From: JACQQW01 sp964520655
GTDB lineage: Bacteria > Omnitrophota > Gorgyraeia > Zapsychrales > Fredricksoniimonadaceae
Assembly: GCA_964520655.1 (NCBI GenBank)
Contig: CAZFNI010000009.1
Coordinates: forward strand, 1-64,000
Direction: 5' to 3'
DNA length: 64,000 nt
Under the pieces are notes generated by a model that saw only the letters and a program-made list of their open reading frames with translations, was not told the DNA's origin and made no database searches. The translations under genes and the position numbers were made by a program. Below, one piece after another: positions 1-8,502 of this stretch. Each line of letters starts with the position of its first letter. Position 1 is the stretch's first letter.

Positions 1-340
1 GACCAAAACTATCCGGCACGATGCGGTCTTTTTCATACGGGCTTAAGTTGACCCATAGATCTTTCTCGGGGGTCGTCAGTGATGCGAGGAAATATTTAAT
101 AAGCCTATTGGCCTTAGTCTCAAGAAGGTGACCGTCCCCTTTATCTCCTTCGTCGATAATAAATTCGAATTTTAATGGGTCATCCGTGTGGACTTTAATA
201 CCTTTTAAGACAGGAAGATCAACGGCAGGGCTTAAAGCAACAAGTGTTCCGGCAGCGGGCAGCGCCAATTGCTCCGCCCTGATCTGAGGGATAGCCGTCA
301 TGTGGATAATTAAAATAAAAGATAAGACCTTACGCAGCAT
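1..340 (-). CDS. Secreted protein, N-terminal part only (cut by window edge)
   Basis: The reading frame starts with ATG at 340 and runs off the left edge after 113 codons, so only the N-terminus is visible. Residues 1-22 form a signal peptide (MLRKVLSFILIIHM, then a short polar stretch ending at Ala22). The following 90 residues are soluble. They include the string LWVNLSPYEKDRIVPDSFG, which I recall as a conserved N-terminal signature of very large secreted proteins in Omnitrophota genomes; this is memory, not a search. The gene has its own promoter-like element 6 nt upstream and no Shine-Dalgarno sequence. It is separated from ygfZ by 75 nt in the same direction. Function is unknown. Confidence 0.75.
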   Translation of the reverse strand, partial: MLRKVLSFILIIHMTAIPQIRAEQLALPAAGTLVALSPAVDLPVLKGIKVHTDDPLKFEFIIDEGDKGDGHLLETKANRLIKYFLASLTTPEKDLWVNLSPYEKDRIVPDSFG

Positions 341-346
341 AGGGGA

Positions 347-376
347 AATGTACCATATAATCTAAATATATGCCAA
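347..376 (-). promoter_or_regulatory. Promoter of the left-edge secreted protein gene, possibly leaderless
   Basis: On the minus strand a -35-like TTGGCA (376-371) is followed after 18 nt by TACATT (352-347). The -10 is preceded by TGG, which gives an extended -10 form. Only 6 nt separate it from the ATG at 340, so transcription would start at or next to the start codon. Confidence 0.45.
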
Positions 377-415
377 TCCAAGCGAAATTTTTATTGGATC
401 ATAACTTGTTTGGTA

Positions 416-1090
416 TTATGTGTTTGGGAGAAAAACAAAACCCTGACAGCGGCCATTAGGCGGATTGATAACACACGAGGTCATTTTCTGTTGATCTTCT
501 TGAGTCAGCTCATCTTGATAGCGCACCGCCAAAACCCAGGAAGGCTTGGATCGGTTATGGACTTTCGCGACCGCCTCCTGCCCCAAAAAACAACCTTTGG
601 TATAAGAAACAAAATCATATTCATGGATATTGAGCAGCATTTGGTCGTGATAATCCACCATGTGCAGCGGCAGTTGATGTTCCAATCGGAACAACGTCAG
701 CTCAATTTCGGTGATGGTCGGCGCGAGAGTTTTCTCAGAAAGCAAAAGCCGTCCTTTTTTCTGAGCTAGAACCAGATCCCCCGTTGAAACGGGAGCATCA
801 CTGTCTAGATCAAAATACACGTTAAGTGCAGTCTCGCTTAATTGCGAACGGTTTAATTTCAAATAGCGTTCCACATGCGCCATAAAGGGCGCCACAGCGG
901 ACGAAGCCAACACCAGAATGAATTCATCGTCGGATAAGCGCAGCTGATCAACTGTCGCGATGATACGCCCATGCATATTCAAAAAAGCGTTCTGCGGTTT
1001 GTCCAATGTGTTGGACGTCAGTCCACTCAAGAACTGAACAGGATTACCCTTAAGTAGAAATACTTTTTTGTCTAATGGGTATAATCTCAT
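416..1090 (-). CDS. ygfZ: tRNA-modifying protein YgfZ / folate-binding GcvT-like protein
   Basis: This 224-residue protein belongs to the YgfZ/CAF17 branch of the GcvT aminomethyltransferase fold. The diagnostic motif KGCFLGQE is at residues 165-172 and contains the conserved Cys of the K-G-C-x-x-G-Q-E signature. Family members bind tetrahydrofolate and help maintain radical-SAM Fe-S enzymes such as MiaB. The protein is shorter than E. coli YgfZ (326 residues), mainly in the C-terminal barrel. Its start overlaps the cca stop by 4 nt (ATGA type), so it is translationally coupled as the last gene of the long purine/tRNA run. A radical-SAM Fe-S tRNA/rRNA enzyme (rlmN) is encoded elsewhere in the window. 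Confidence 0.85.
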   Translation of the reverse strand: MRLYPLDKKVFLLKGNPVQFLSGLTSNTLDKPQNAFLNMHGRIIATVDQLRLSDDEFILVLASSAVAPFMAHVERYLKLNRSQLSETALNVYFDLDSDAPVSTGDLVLAQKKGRLLLSEKTLAPTITEIELTLFRLEHQLPLHMVDYHDQMLLNIHEYDFVSYTKGCFLGQEAVAKVHNRSKPSWVLAVRYQDELTQEDQQKMTSCVINPPNGRCQGFVFLPNT

Positions 1091-2508
1091 GCCGATCCTT
1101 TTTGATAGATCGTTTTTGCCAGCGCCATCGCTTGTTCTTTGGTCGTGATCTTGCCCAGCGCCCTCTCTTCTTCAACCTGATTTAAGATCTTGGCGAATAA
1201 CGGCGATGGTTTTAATTTCAATCCCTTGATCAGATCATGACCTGTGATCAAACGTACAACGACGGGCTTAGCCGTTTCCTGAAAATGCCGGGCAATGAGC
1301 ATCCGACAGATCGATTCATGATGACGCGTTTTAGCTTTGGTTGTTTTAGGACCACAGGTGGACCGCTGGTCGGCGATGGCCAGCATCGCGATCGCAGCCC
1401 CCTCAGACTTGGTATCGCGCAGATAACGGAACACGGCTTTCGGCGACGGCTGTTTAAAATTGGACAAATATCCCGGCCTTAGATGCCAGCGCACCGCATC
1501 TTCCAGCCAATAACGTTCGCGCACCGTGACCTTCAAATGTTTGGCCAAAAGCCGGACAATGGCAGCCCCGGCGTGTTCATGCCCGTGGAATGTCATCCGG
1601 TCTTTTTCTTTTCTGGCTGTCTGCGGCTTGCCGATATCATGCAAAACGGCCGCGAACTTAAGCAAGGCCTCGCGGGTGTGCGCGCCGCCGATCTCCTCCT
1701 GTAAATATGATCTGATCGTCCCGTCCTTTTTAACTTCCTCCAGCAATTTCTCCAATTCATTGAGCACCATCAATGAATGCTTCCAAACATCCAAATGATG
1801 ATACCCACCTTGTTTGACGCCTTTCATCACTTCCAGGTGCGGGAGCACTCTGGCTAATAAACCCGCTTTTTCCATGTTAAGCAAGATCTGGTACGCTCTG
1901 GAAGAATGCCATACTTTGAATAGTTCTTCACGGGTACGTTCCATGGCGGGCTCGATGATCAGCCGTGATTGAGCCTTGATCACCGTCGCAGTATCAGGAT
2001 GGATCTTAAATCCGGTCTGGGCTGAAAGGCTGAAAGCGCGCATCAACCGCAAAGGGTCATCTTTAAAAGACCGCTTTGCGACCATACGAACAATCCCTCT
2101 CTTAAGATCTTGTGCCGCGGTCTTGGGCGAAATATCTTTACCGTCGGACAATTGCATACAAAACGTATTGATCGTAAAATCCCGCAGCCGCAAATCTTCT
2201 GTGATGTTTTGACCGCGCAGATCGGTCAAGTCAAATGTCCACACATGCCCGTCGACGTTCTTAACCACGCGGGCACTGCCGTGAGCATCATCTAACAGGA
2301 CAAAGGCGCCTTTGATACGCTGGGCGAAGGCCTTGGCTGCTTTGATCGCATCCTTGGTAACCGCGAGGTCCACATCTGTTCCACAACGGCCTAGTCTTAG
2401 ATCGCGTAAAAATCCTCCGACGACATAAGCACTAATACGGCGTTTCGCGCACAGCGCGATAAGAATATCCCTGTAAGGAAAATCAATGGCGGTGTTCATG
2501 TGAGTCAC
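1087..2508 (-). CDS. cca: CCA tRNA nucleotidyltransferase / poly(A) polymerase family with HD domain
   Basis: The 473-residue protein has the class II nucleotidyltransferase head: a GG motif at 31-32 and the metal-binding DVD at 45-47. A tRNA-binding neck follows, then an HD phosphohydrolase domain with the HD pair at 290-291 (LHDIGKP). The product adds or repairs the 3' CCA of tRNAs. None of the three tRNA genes in this window encodes its CCA, so the activity is needed. From sequence alone I cannot tell a full CCA-adding enzyme from a CC- or A-adding one. Both ends overlap their neighbours by 4 nt, which marks it as an internal operon gene. Confidence 0.92.
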   Translation of the reverse strand: MTHMNTAIDFPYRDILIALCAKRRISAYVVGGFLRDLRLGRCGTDVDLAVTKDAIKAAKAFAQRIKGAFVLLDDAHGSARVVKNVDGHVWTFDLTDLRGQNITEDLRLRDFTINTFCMQLSDGKDISPKTAAQDLKRGIVRMVAKRSFKDDPLRLMRAFSLSAQTGFKIHPDTATVIKAQSRLIIEPAMERTREELFKVWHSSRAYQILLNMEKAGLLARVLPHLEVMKGVKQGGYHHLDVWKHSLMVLNELEKLLEEVKKDGTIRSYLQEEIGGAHTREALLKFAAVLHDIGKPQTARKEKDRMTFHGHEHAGAAIVRLLAKHLKVTVRERYWLEDAVRWHLRPGYLSNFKQPSPKAVFRYLRDTKSEGAAIAMLAIADQRSTCGPKTTKAKTRHHESICRMLIARHFQETAKPVVVRLITGHDLIKGLKLKPSPLFAKILNQVEEERALGKITTKEQAMALAKTIYQKGSA

Positions 2509-2909
2509 GCATTCATTGCCGTGGACTGCTCAATAACATCTTCACTGACATAGATCGGCGCTTTAAAGCGGACCGCCAGCGCGATGCTATCGGAGGGGCG
2601 AGCGTCGATGTATTTGAGTTCGCCAGAATGGGTCTTTAATTCTAATTTGGCAAAGAATGTATTATTGACCAATTTGTCGATGATCACCTTCTGCAAATTC
2701 CCTCCCAAGGCGTCAATGACCTGCAAGAACAGGTCGTGGGTCATGGGGCGGGGGACATCCACTCCAGATATCTTGATCTTGATGCTGGAGGCTTCCATAA
2801 AACCTATGACAATGGGAACCTGGCGCTCCCCCTGCTTTTCTTTTAAGACGATCACCTGGTCCTGCCGGCGCTCGTCAATAATAATGCGTGACAATTCCAT
2901 CTTGATCAT
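2505..2909 (-). CDS. Bifunctional nuclease family protein (DUF151)
   Basis: This is a compact 134-residue protein of the DUF151/BFN family, recognisable by the opening strand MELSRIIID, the central VIGFMEASSI segment and the late ARPSDSIALAVRF motif, which is the most conserved part of the family. Plant members have DNase and RNase activity and bacterial ones are largely unstudied, so a nuclease role is family knowledge only. The gene overlaps cca by 4 nt and lies 2 nt after nrdR in the same operon. That context suggests a link to nucleotide or tRNA metabolism but does not prove one. Confidence 0.85.
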   Translation of the reverse strand: MIKMELSRIIIDERRQDQVIVLKEKQGERQVPIVIGFMEASSIKIKISGVDVPRPMTHDLFLQVIDALGGNLQKVIIDKLVNNTFFAKLELKTHSGELKYIDARPSDSIALAVRFKAPIYVSEDVIEQSTAMNA

Positions 2910-2911
2910 TG

Positions 2912-3397
2912 CTATACCTTCTTTTTCTTCTTTATTTTCAGTTTATTCTTCCCCAGGATCAGCTGCAACTCATTCATGAACTGGTTAACGTCCCGAAATT
3001 GTCGGTAGACGGAGGCAAAACGCACATAAGCCACTTCATCCAGCGAACTTAACCGCTTCATGATCAGCTCGCCGATCTCCTTGGAGGCCACTTCCTGGTC
3101 GAATTTCTTGCGGATCTCGTGTTCGATCGAATCAACGACCGCTTCAATGCGTTCAACGCTCACCGGACGCTTTTCACAAGCTTTTAAGATGCCGTTTAAA
3201 ATGCGCGTGCGGTCGAAATTCTGGCGACGTCCGTCGCGTTTGACCACCATCAGCGGTACCTGATCAATATACTCGTAGGTGGTGAACCGCTCCTCGCACT
3301 TTGGACATTTGCGACGGCGGCGTATCGAATCACCGTCGCTGTTTAAGCGAGAGTCCACAACCGATGTATCTTTATGTCCGCATGATGGGCAACGCAA
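2912..3397 (-). CDS. nrdR: Transcriptional repressor NrdR, TTG start
   Basis: NrdR represses ribonucleotide reductase genes in response to dNTP/ATP levels. The 161-residue product has an N-terminal zinc ribbon (Cys3, Cys6, Cys31, Cys34) followed by an ATP-cone domain (about 49-139) and a Lys-rich tail. I chose the TTG at 3397 because it puts the zinc ribbon at residue 2, as in the family, and has a GGAG five bases upstream. The longer frame back to 3493 would add 32 residues that read through the end of glyA. The gene starts 13 nt after the glyA stop. No ribonucleotide reductase gene or NrdR box was seen in the window. Confidence 0.9.
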   Translation of the reverse strand: MRCPSCGHKDTSVVDSRLNSDGDSIRRRRKCPKCEERFTTYEYIDQVPLMVVKRDGRRQNFDRTRILNGILKACEKRPVSVERIEAVVDSIEHEIRKKFDQEVASKEIGELIMKRLSSLDEVAYVRFASVYRQFRDVNQFMNELQLILGKNKLKIKKKKKV

Positions 3398-3410
3398 ATG
3401 AACTCCAGAT

Positions 3411-4652
3411 CTAAAAATTCGGATAAATCGGGAACGCATCCGCCAAACGCTGCACCTGGGCGCGGACCTGTTCCAATTTTGCCGTATTGGCATGATTGAC
3501 GATCGCCTCGTCGATCAGACCGGCGATCTGCTTCATCTGATCCTCTTTCATGCCGCGGGTGGTCACCGCCGGCGTCCCGATGCGTATGCCGCTAGTGACA
3601 GTGGGAGCAGCGGTATCAAAAGGAATAAGGTTCTTATTCACGGTGATCTGGACCCTGTCGAGCACTTCCGAGGCTTCTTTCCCGGTGATATTCTTGGGGC
3701 GCAGGTCCACCATGAATAAATGATTGTCCGTCCCCCCGGCGATGATGCGAAAACCCTTGGAAGCCAGCGCGTCCGCCAATGTTTTGGCATTCGCCACGAT
3801 CTGCTGTTGATAATTCTTGAACTCCGGACTTAACGCTTCCTTGAATGACACGGCTTTGGCTGCAATGATGTGCATCAGAGGCCCCCCTTGTATCCCGGGG
3901 AAAATTGCACTGTCGATCTTCTTGGCAAATTCGCTCTTACAGAGGATCATCCCGCCTCGCGGACCTCGCAAGGTTTTGTGCGTGGTCGTTGTGACAAAAT
4001 GAGCGTGGGGCACTGGATTAGGATGCAACCCTGCCGCGACCAGCCCCGCGATGTGGGCCATATCGACGAATAAATATGCGTTGATCTTATCAGCGATCTC
4101 GCGGAAACGCTTGAAGTCAATGGTCCGTGAATAAGCTGATGCCCCCGCAACGATCATCTGAGGCTTATGCTCTAAGGCCAGCTTCTCGATCTGGTCATAA
4201 TCCAATTGTTCGGTCTTGGGATCGACCTTATAGGACACCACTTGATACGTGCGTCCGGAAAAATTGATCTTTAAGCCATGGGTCAAATGCCCCCCGCAGG
4301 CCAGATCCAACGCCAGGATGGTGTCGTTTGTTTTAAGCACAGACAGATACACGGCCATATTGGCCTGGGAACCGGAATGCGGCTGCACATTGACATGTTC
4401 TGCCCCGAATATTTGCTTCGCGCGCGCGATCGCCAAACTTTCCGCCACATCCACATATTCGCAGCCGCCGTACCAGCGCGCCGCCGGATATCCTTCGGCG
4501 TATTTATTGGTGAGCACGCTCCCGGCCGCTTCCAACACGCTGGGGGATACGATATTTTCCGACGCGATCAGCTCCAGATTGTTCTTCTGGCGCTTGAGTT
4601 CTTTTTCGATAGCCTGGAATATCTCCGGGTCTGTTTGCTGTAAGTGCTTCAT
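3411..4652 (-). CDS. glyA: Serine hydroxymethyltransferase
   Basis: GlyA converts serine and tetrahydrofolate to glycine and methylene-THF, a PLP reaction that supplies one-carbon units for purine and thymidylate synthesis. The 413-residue protein is full length. The PLP lysine is K226 in TTTTHKTLRGPRGG, and the N-terminal LIASENIVS and YAEGYPAARWYGG motifs are intact. It lies 18 nt downstream of rpiB and upstream of nrdR. Together with the TsaC/phosphatase and rpiB genes it reproduces the gene order ywlC-ywlE-ywlF-glyA known from Bacillus, an old conserved neighbourhood. Its place behind the pur genes fits shared demand for glycine and folate. Confidence 0.97.
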   Translation of the reverse strand: MKHLQQTDPEIFQAIEKELKRQKNNLELIASENIVSPSVLEAAGSVLTNKYAEGYPAARWYGGCEYVDVAESLAIARAKQIFGAEHVNVQPHSGSQANMAVYLSVLKTNDTILALDLACGGHLTHGLKINFSGRTYQVVSYKVDPKTEQLDYDQIEKLALEHKPQMIVAGASAYSRTIDFKRFREIADKINAYLFVDMAHIAGLVAAGLHPNPVPHAHFVTTTTHKTLRGPRGGMILCKSEFAKKIDSAIFPGIQGGPLMHIIAAKAVSFKEALSPEFKNYQQQIVANAKTLADALASKGFRIIAGGTDNHLFMVDLRPKNITGKEASEVLDRVQITVNKNLIPFDTAAPTVTSGIRIGTPAVTTRGMKEDQMKQIAGLIDEAIVNHANTAKLEQVRAQVQRLADAFPIYPNF

Positions 4653-4670
4653 GTGTAGCCTTTCCTTTGT

Positions 4671-5126
4671 TTATTTTTGGAATTCTTTCTCGATCGCCTT
4701 GATCTGCCCTGTGCGGCGCAAATGCCGGCCGCCTTCAAACTCGGCGGTGAGCCACGCGCCGATGATCTCCATCATTGTCTTTTCATCCATGAACTTTGAG
4801 CCCAGGACCAGAATATTGGAATTATTGTGCTGTCGGGACAATACCGCAGCTTCTTTGTTATACACCAGCGCCGCGTAAGCGCCCGGCACCTTATTAGCCG
4901 CGATCGAATGCCCGATCCCGGTCATGCACAGCAGGATCCCCCTGGCATTACTGCCCCCTTTAACGACAGAGAGCGCCACATCCCGCGATATCGCCGGATA
5001 ATCACAATCCACCCCCTCGACAAATGTCCCTGCGTCGATCGGGTTTGATCCCTGCTGTTTGACGAACTGCAGCACTTTTTTCTTCAATTCAAATCCGCGG
5101 TGGTCCGCGCCGACATAAATATCCAT
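4671..5126 (-). CDS. rpiB: Ribose-5-phosphate isomerase B
   Basis: RpiB interconverts ribulose-5-phosphate and ribose-5-phosphate and feeds PRPP and purine synthesis. The 151-residue protein starts with DIYVGADHRGFELKK, typical of the RpiB/LacAB fold. It carries the catalytic Cys67 in ILLCMTGIGHSIAANK, where the usual Gly after Cys is Met. The length matches the family. It sits 10 nt after the TsaC-phosphatase fusion and just before glyA. A purine-rich GGGG stretch precedes the ATG. Confidence 0.93.
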   Translation of the reverse strand: MDIYVGADHRGFELKKKVLQFVKQQGSNPIDAGTFVEGVDCDYPAISRDVALSVVKGGSNARGILLCMTGIGHSIAANKVPGAYAALVYNKEAAVLSRQHNNSNILVLGSKFMDEKTMMEIIGAWLTAEFEGGRHLRRTGQIKAIEKEFQK

Positions 5127-5136
5127 GGTCCCCCGC

Positions 5137-6207
5137 CTATAATAAACCCACGATCTTATCGACCGCTTCTTTGATGGTCAACATGCACTCCTGATATTCC
5201 GCGTGGCCTTGCCCGATCGGATCCGGAACATCCGGCTCCATCTCATAGGAACGGCTGTCGCAGAATTCTTTAAGTAAATACAATCTTTTCTCGACAGGCG
5301 GAACCATCTCCAGGATCTGAGTACGGTGCCCGCGGGTCATAGCAAAGATCAGATCCGCTTTGCGCAGCATCACCCGGCCCAGCTGATGGGACAGATGCAC
5401 GCCGGCATTGATCCCCTGTTCCCTTAAGACCCCCAGAGTCTCGTGACTTGCCGGTGACTTAAAATAAACATTCGTCCCGGCGGACAGCACTTCCACGTCC
5501 TCGCGACCGATGAGCCTATTCTTCAATAAATATTCCGCCATGACCGAACGGCAGCTGTTACCTGTGCAGACAAATAACACGCATTTGCGGTTGACCGTGC
5601 GGTCCACGTCCTGCTGGGAAATAACCCCGTCGCGAATAACCGTCGGCTTAGCTTTGCAAAAATCCACAATGGTCGATGAGATCCCAAAATCAACCGGACC
5701 TCCATCAATGGCCAGATCGACCAGACCGTCTAAGTCCTCCAACGCCTGAGCGACACTCGTCGGAGGTTTCTTACCTTCTAAGTTCGCCGACGGTGCTGCG
5801 ATCGTACATCCGGACTCCTCCACCAGCCGCAGGGCAATGGTATGATCCGGCATCCTGATCCCCACCGTTTCCTCAACAGGATTGCGAGACGGCACAATGA
5901 CCGTCAGCGGCCCTGGCCAATACTTATCAATGAGCTTATACAAATTCGGTTCTGTATAACAGCTGTAATTATCTACAATGCTGCGATGCGCGACCAAGAT
6001 CGAATAACGCTTGTCATTGGAACGCTGCTTGACCTTGGTCAAACGTTCGATCGCCGCCGGGTTATTGGCGTCCGCCGCGATCCCGTACACGGTCTCCGTC
6101 GGAAAAATGACCAGCCCTCCCCGGCGGATGACATGCGCGGCTTCCGCGATGCGGTCCGGCTGGGGTACGGCGGAATCGATCGAAATCACCTTGGTTTTGG
6201 CACTCAT
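5137..6207 (-). CDS. Fusion: threonylcarbamoyl-AMP synthase (TsaC/Sua5 YrdC domain) + low-molecular-weight protein phosphatase
   Basis: Residues 1 to about 205 form a YrdC/Sua5 domain (FPTETVYGIAADA at 35-47, APSAN at 138-142) that makes threonylcarbamoyl-AMP for the t6A modification of ANN-decoding tRNAs. Residues 208-356 form a low-molecular-weight phosphatase. Its P-loop is VCTGNSCRS, with nucleophile Cys214 and Arg220, and its late acid loop is PDVPDP. The residue that separates Tyr from Arg phosphatases (Ile in LMW-PTP, Thr in YwlE) is Ser218. In Bacillus the same two activities are neighbouring genes (ywlC, ywlE) next to rpiB and glyA, so this is a fusion of adjacent genes. Both active sites look intact. 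No frameshift is apparent. Confidence 0.92.
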   Translation of the reverse strand: MSAKTKVISIDSAVPQPDRIAEAAHVIRRGGLVIFPTETVYGIAADANNPAAIERLTKVKQRSNDKRYSILVAHRSIVDNYSCYTEPNLYKLIDKYWPGPLTVIVPSRNPVEETVGIRMPDHTIALRLVEESGCTIAAPSANLEGKKPPTSVAQALEDLDGLVDLAIDGGPVDFGISSTIVDFCKAKPTVIRDGVISQQDVDRTVNRKCVLFVCTGNSCRSVMAEYLLKNRLIGREDVEVLSAGTNVYFKSPASHETLGVLREQGINAGVHLSHQLGRVMLRKADLIFAMTRGHRTQILEMVPPVEKRLYLLKEFCDSRSYEMEPDVPDPIGQGHAEYQECMLTIKEAVDKIVGLL

Positions 6208-7481
6208 ACCTTAACGGCTTTCAGCGTCTTTATCCCAATGTCCCGACGAAAAAAAATATGATCAAAATGGATCTTATCCACCGCCGCATAGGCGCGCTCG
6301 CGCGCCTTGGTCAAATTCAACCCCAGCGCGGTTACGCCTAAGACTCGTCCGCCGCTGGTGACGATGCGCCCGCCGTCATTCTTTGTACCCGCATGGAAGA
6401 CGGTCGTGTCATCATCATTCGCTTTTTCCAAACCTGTGATCGGATATCCGCTTTGATACGCTCCGGGGTATCCGCCTGAAGCGATCACTACGCATACGCA
6501 GGCACGTTCGTCCCATTTAACACTAAGCTGATCAAGCGTCCCGCTGCATGACGCCATCAAGATGTCAGACAGATCGGAATTCAATCTCGGGAGAATGCAT
6601 TGCGTTTCCGGGTCGCCGAAACGCACATTATATTCCAGGGTCATGGGTCCGTCTTTAGTCAGCATGATCCCGGCATACAGCACGCCTGTAAACGGCATCC
6701 CTTCCTGATACATCCCCCGGACCGCAGGCTCGATGATCCGGTTGATGATCGCATCCAGCACAGGTGCCGTGACCAAAGGATTAGGAGAGAATGTCCCCAT
6801 CCCGCCGGTGTTAGGCCCAAGGTCATCATCAAAGATCCGTTTATGGTCCTGGGCGGTCGGCAACACCAAAAAATGTTTCCCATCGCAGATCGCCAGGACA
6901 GATGCCTCCTGACCCTGCAGACAGTCTTCGATCACGATCCGCTTGCCTGCCTGGCCAAAAAGCTTTTTTACCATCATATCATCAACTGCAGTCTGTGCCT
7001 CTTTTAAATTCTGACAAACATAAACGCCTTTTCCGGCTGCAACGCCGTCCGCCTTGACCACGATCGGCATCGACGCATTTTGAAGGTGCTCCAATGCCGT
7101 TTGAGGATCATCAAATACTTTATAAGGCGCGGTGGGAATGCCGCGGCGCTGCATGAAATCCTTGCAAAAAGCTTTACTGCCCTCTAATTGAGCCGCCGCC
7201 TGTGTCGGTCCGAATATCTTTAAGCCTTTTTTCTTGAACGCATCCACGATCCCCAGAACAAGCGACGCCTCAGGCCCGACGATCGTCAGGCTAATATTAT
7301 TCTCAAGAGCGAATGCCAAAAGCCCGTTGACGTCCTCGACGCCCACAGGCACACATTGCGCGATCTGGCTGATGCCGGCATTACCCGGCGCACAGTAAAG
7401 CCGTTCGACTTTCGGGGATTGTTTGAGTTTCCAGCACAGCGCGTGTTCCCGCCCGCCGGAGCCGATGACTAGAACGTTCAT
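6204..7481 (-). CDS. purD: Phosphoribosylamine-glycine ligase (GAR synthetase)
   Basis: PurD joins phosphoribosylamine and glycine with ATP, the second step of de novo purine synthesis. The 425-residue ATP-grasp protein opens with MNVLVIGSGGREHALCWKL. It has the lysine-bearing VVKADGVAAGKG segment, the NTGGMGTFSP motif and the ARFGDPETQ-type metal site (VRFGDPETQ), all at usual positions. The length is normal. It overlaps the following TsaC-phosphatase fusion by 4 nt and follows purM by 8 nt, so it is an internal operon gene. Confidence 0.97.
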   Translation of the reverse strand: MNVLVIGSGGREHALCWKLKQSPKVERLYCAPGNAGISQIAQCVPVGVEDVNGLLAFALENNISLTIVGPEASLVLGIVDAFKKKGLKIFGPTQAAAQLEGSKAFCKDFMQRRGIPTAPYKVFDDPQTALEHLQNASMPIVVKADGVAAGKGVYVCQNLKEAQTAVDDMMVKKLFGQAGKRIVIEDCLQGQEASVLAICDGKHFLVLPTAQDHKRIFDDDLGPNTGGMGTFSPNPLVTAPVLDAIINRIIEPAVRGMYQEGMPFTGVLYAGIMLTKDGPMTLEYNVRFGDPETQCILPRLNSDLSDILMASCSGTLDQLSVKWDERACVCVVIASGGYPGAYQSGYPITGLEKANDDDTTVFHAGTKNDGGRIVTSGGRVLGVTALGLNLTKARERAYAAVDKIHFDHIFFRRDIGIKTLKAVKV

Positions 7482-7489
7482 GGCCGCCT

Positions 7490-8497
7490 TTATTTGACAA
7501 ATTTGACTTTATGGGCCGCGTCTTTGACCACGCTGCCGATCACAAACGATTCCACATGATGCTTCAACAACCGCGCGTGGACATCCGACACATGGTTGGG
7601 ATCGACAACGATCGCGAACCCAATGCCCATGTTAAACGTGCGGAACATGTCATGCTCGGGGACGCGCCCCTTATCCGCGATCAACGTGAAGATCCTCGGG
7701 ATGGGCCAGCTTCCTTTTGTCACTTCAAAAGCAAGTCCCTGCGGCAGCATCTTGGTCAATTTCTCATACCATGCGCCGCCGGTCATATGGGCCATGCCCT
7801 TAAGCGGCACGTGGGCGATCAGATCCAGCACGGGTTTGACATAAATATTCGTGGGCTTAAGTAAAATGGACGCGTAGGCTTTTTGATCCCTGGGAGACAG
7901 CGCTTTGCGCGCCAGCGAATACCCGTTGGAATGAAGACCGGAAGATGGAAGTCCGATCAGCACATCGCCGTTCTTGATCGTTGAACCGTCAATGATCTTG
8001 GACCTGTCCGCGACACCTACGACAAAACCAGCCAGGTCATATTCCTCGCCCTTATACATATCGGGCATCTCTGCCGTCTCGCCGCCGATCAAGGCACAGC
8101 CAGAAAGACGACATCCCGCCACGATCCCCTTCATAACCTCTTTCATGGTCTTTAAATTCAGTTTGCCGGTGGCCATATAATCCAGAAAGAACAAAGGCTT
8201 GGCCCCCGTGCACAAAATATCATTCACATTCATCGCCACCAGGTCGATCCCCACCGTGTCATGCTTGCCGGCCAAGTTCGCGACCAGCAATTTCGTTCCA
8301 ACACCGTCGGTTGAGGACACCAAAACCGGGTCCTTGATGCCTTTAAGGTCAAGGCCGAACAGCGCCCCAAATGAGCCCGGACGATTCAAGACATCTTTGG
8401 TCAGCGTCTTTTGCGTCATGGCCTTGATGCCGTCGACAAAACGATTAGCCTTGGCAATATCAACACCAGCTTTTTTATAAGTCAAATGGGCGACCAT
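7490..8497 (-). CDS. purM: Phosphoribosylformylglycinamidine cyclo-ligase (AIR synthetase)
   Basis: PurM closes the imidazole ring by converting FGAM to AIR with ATP. The 335-residue protein carries the family motifs STDGVGTKLLVA near residue 64, DLVAMNVNDIL, LIGGETAEMP and LPSSGLHSNGYSLARK. It lies 5 nt downstream of purQ and 8 nt upstream of purD. PurM and the core of PurL share a fold, and both are encoded in this operon together with purQ. The length is typical of the family. Confidence 0.97.
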   Translation of the reverse strand: MVAHLTYKKAGVDIAKANRFVDGIKAMTQKTLTKDVLNRPGSFGALFGLDLKGIKDPVLVSSTDGVGTKLLVANLAGKHDTVGIDLVAMNVNDILCTGAKPLFFLDYMATGKLNLKTMKEVMKGIVAGCRLSGCALIGGETAEMPDMYKGEEYDLAGFVVGVADRSKIIDGSTIKNGDVLIGLPSSGLHSNGYSLARKALSPRDQKAYASILLKPTNIYVKPVLDLIAHVPLKGMAHMTGGAWYEKLTKMLPQGLAFEVTKGSWPIPRIFTLIADKGRVPEHDMFRTFNMGIGFAIVVDPNHVSDVHARLLKHHVESFVIGSVVKDAAHKVKFVK

Positions 8498-8502
8498 AGT
8501 AT

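Noticed and set aside
4249..4878. Plus-strand open frame of 209 codons across glyA and rpiB
   Set aside because: It spans two clear minus-strand genes with conserved catalytic residues and has no recognisable protein features.
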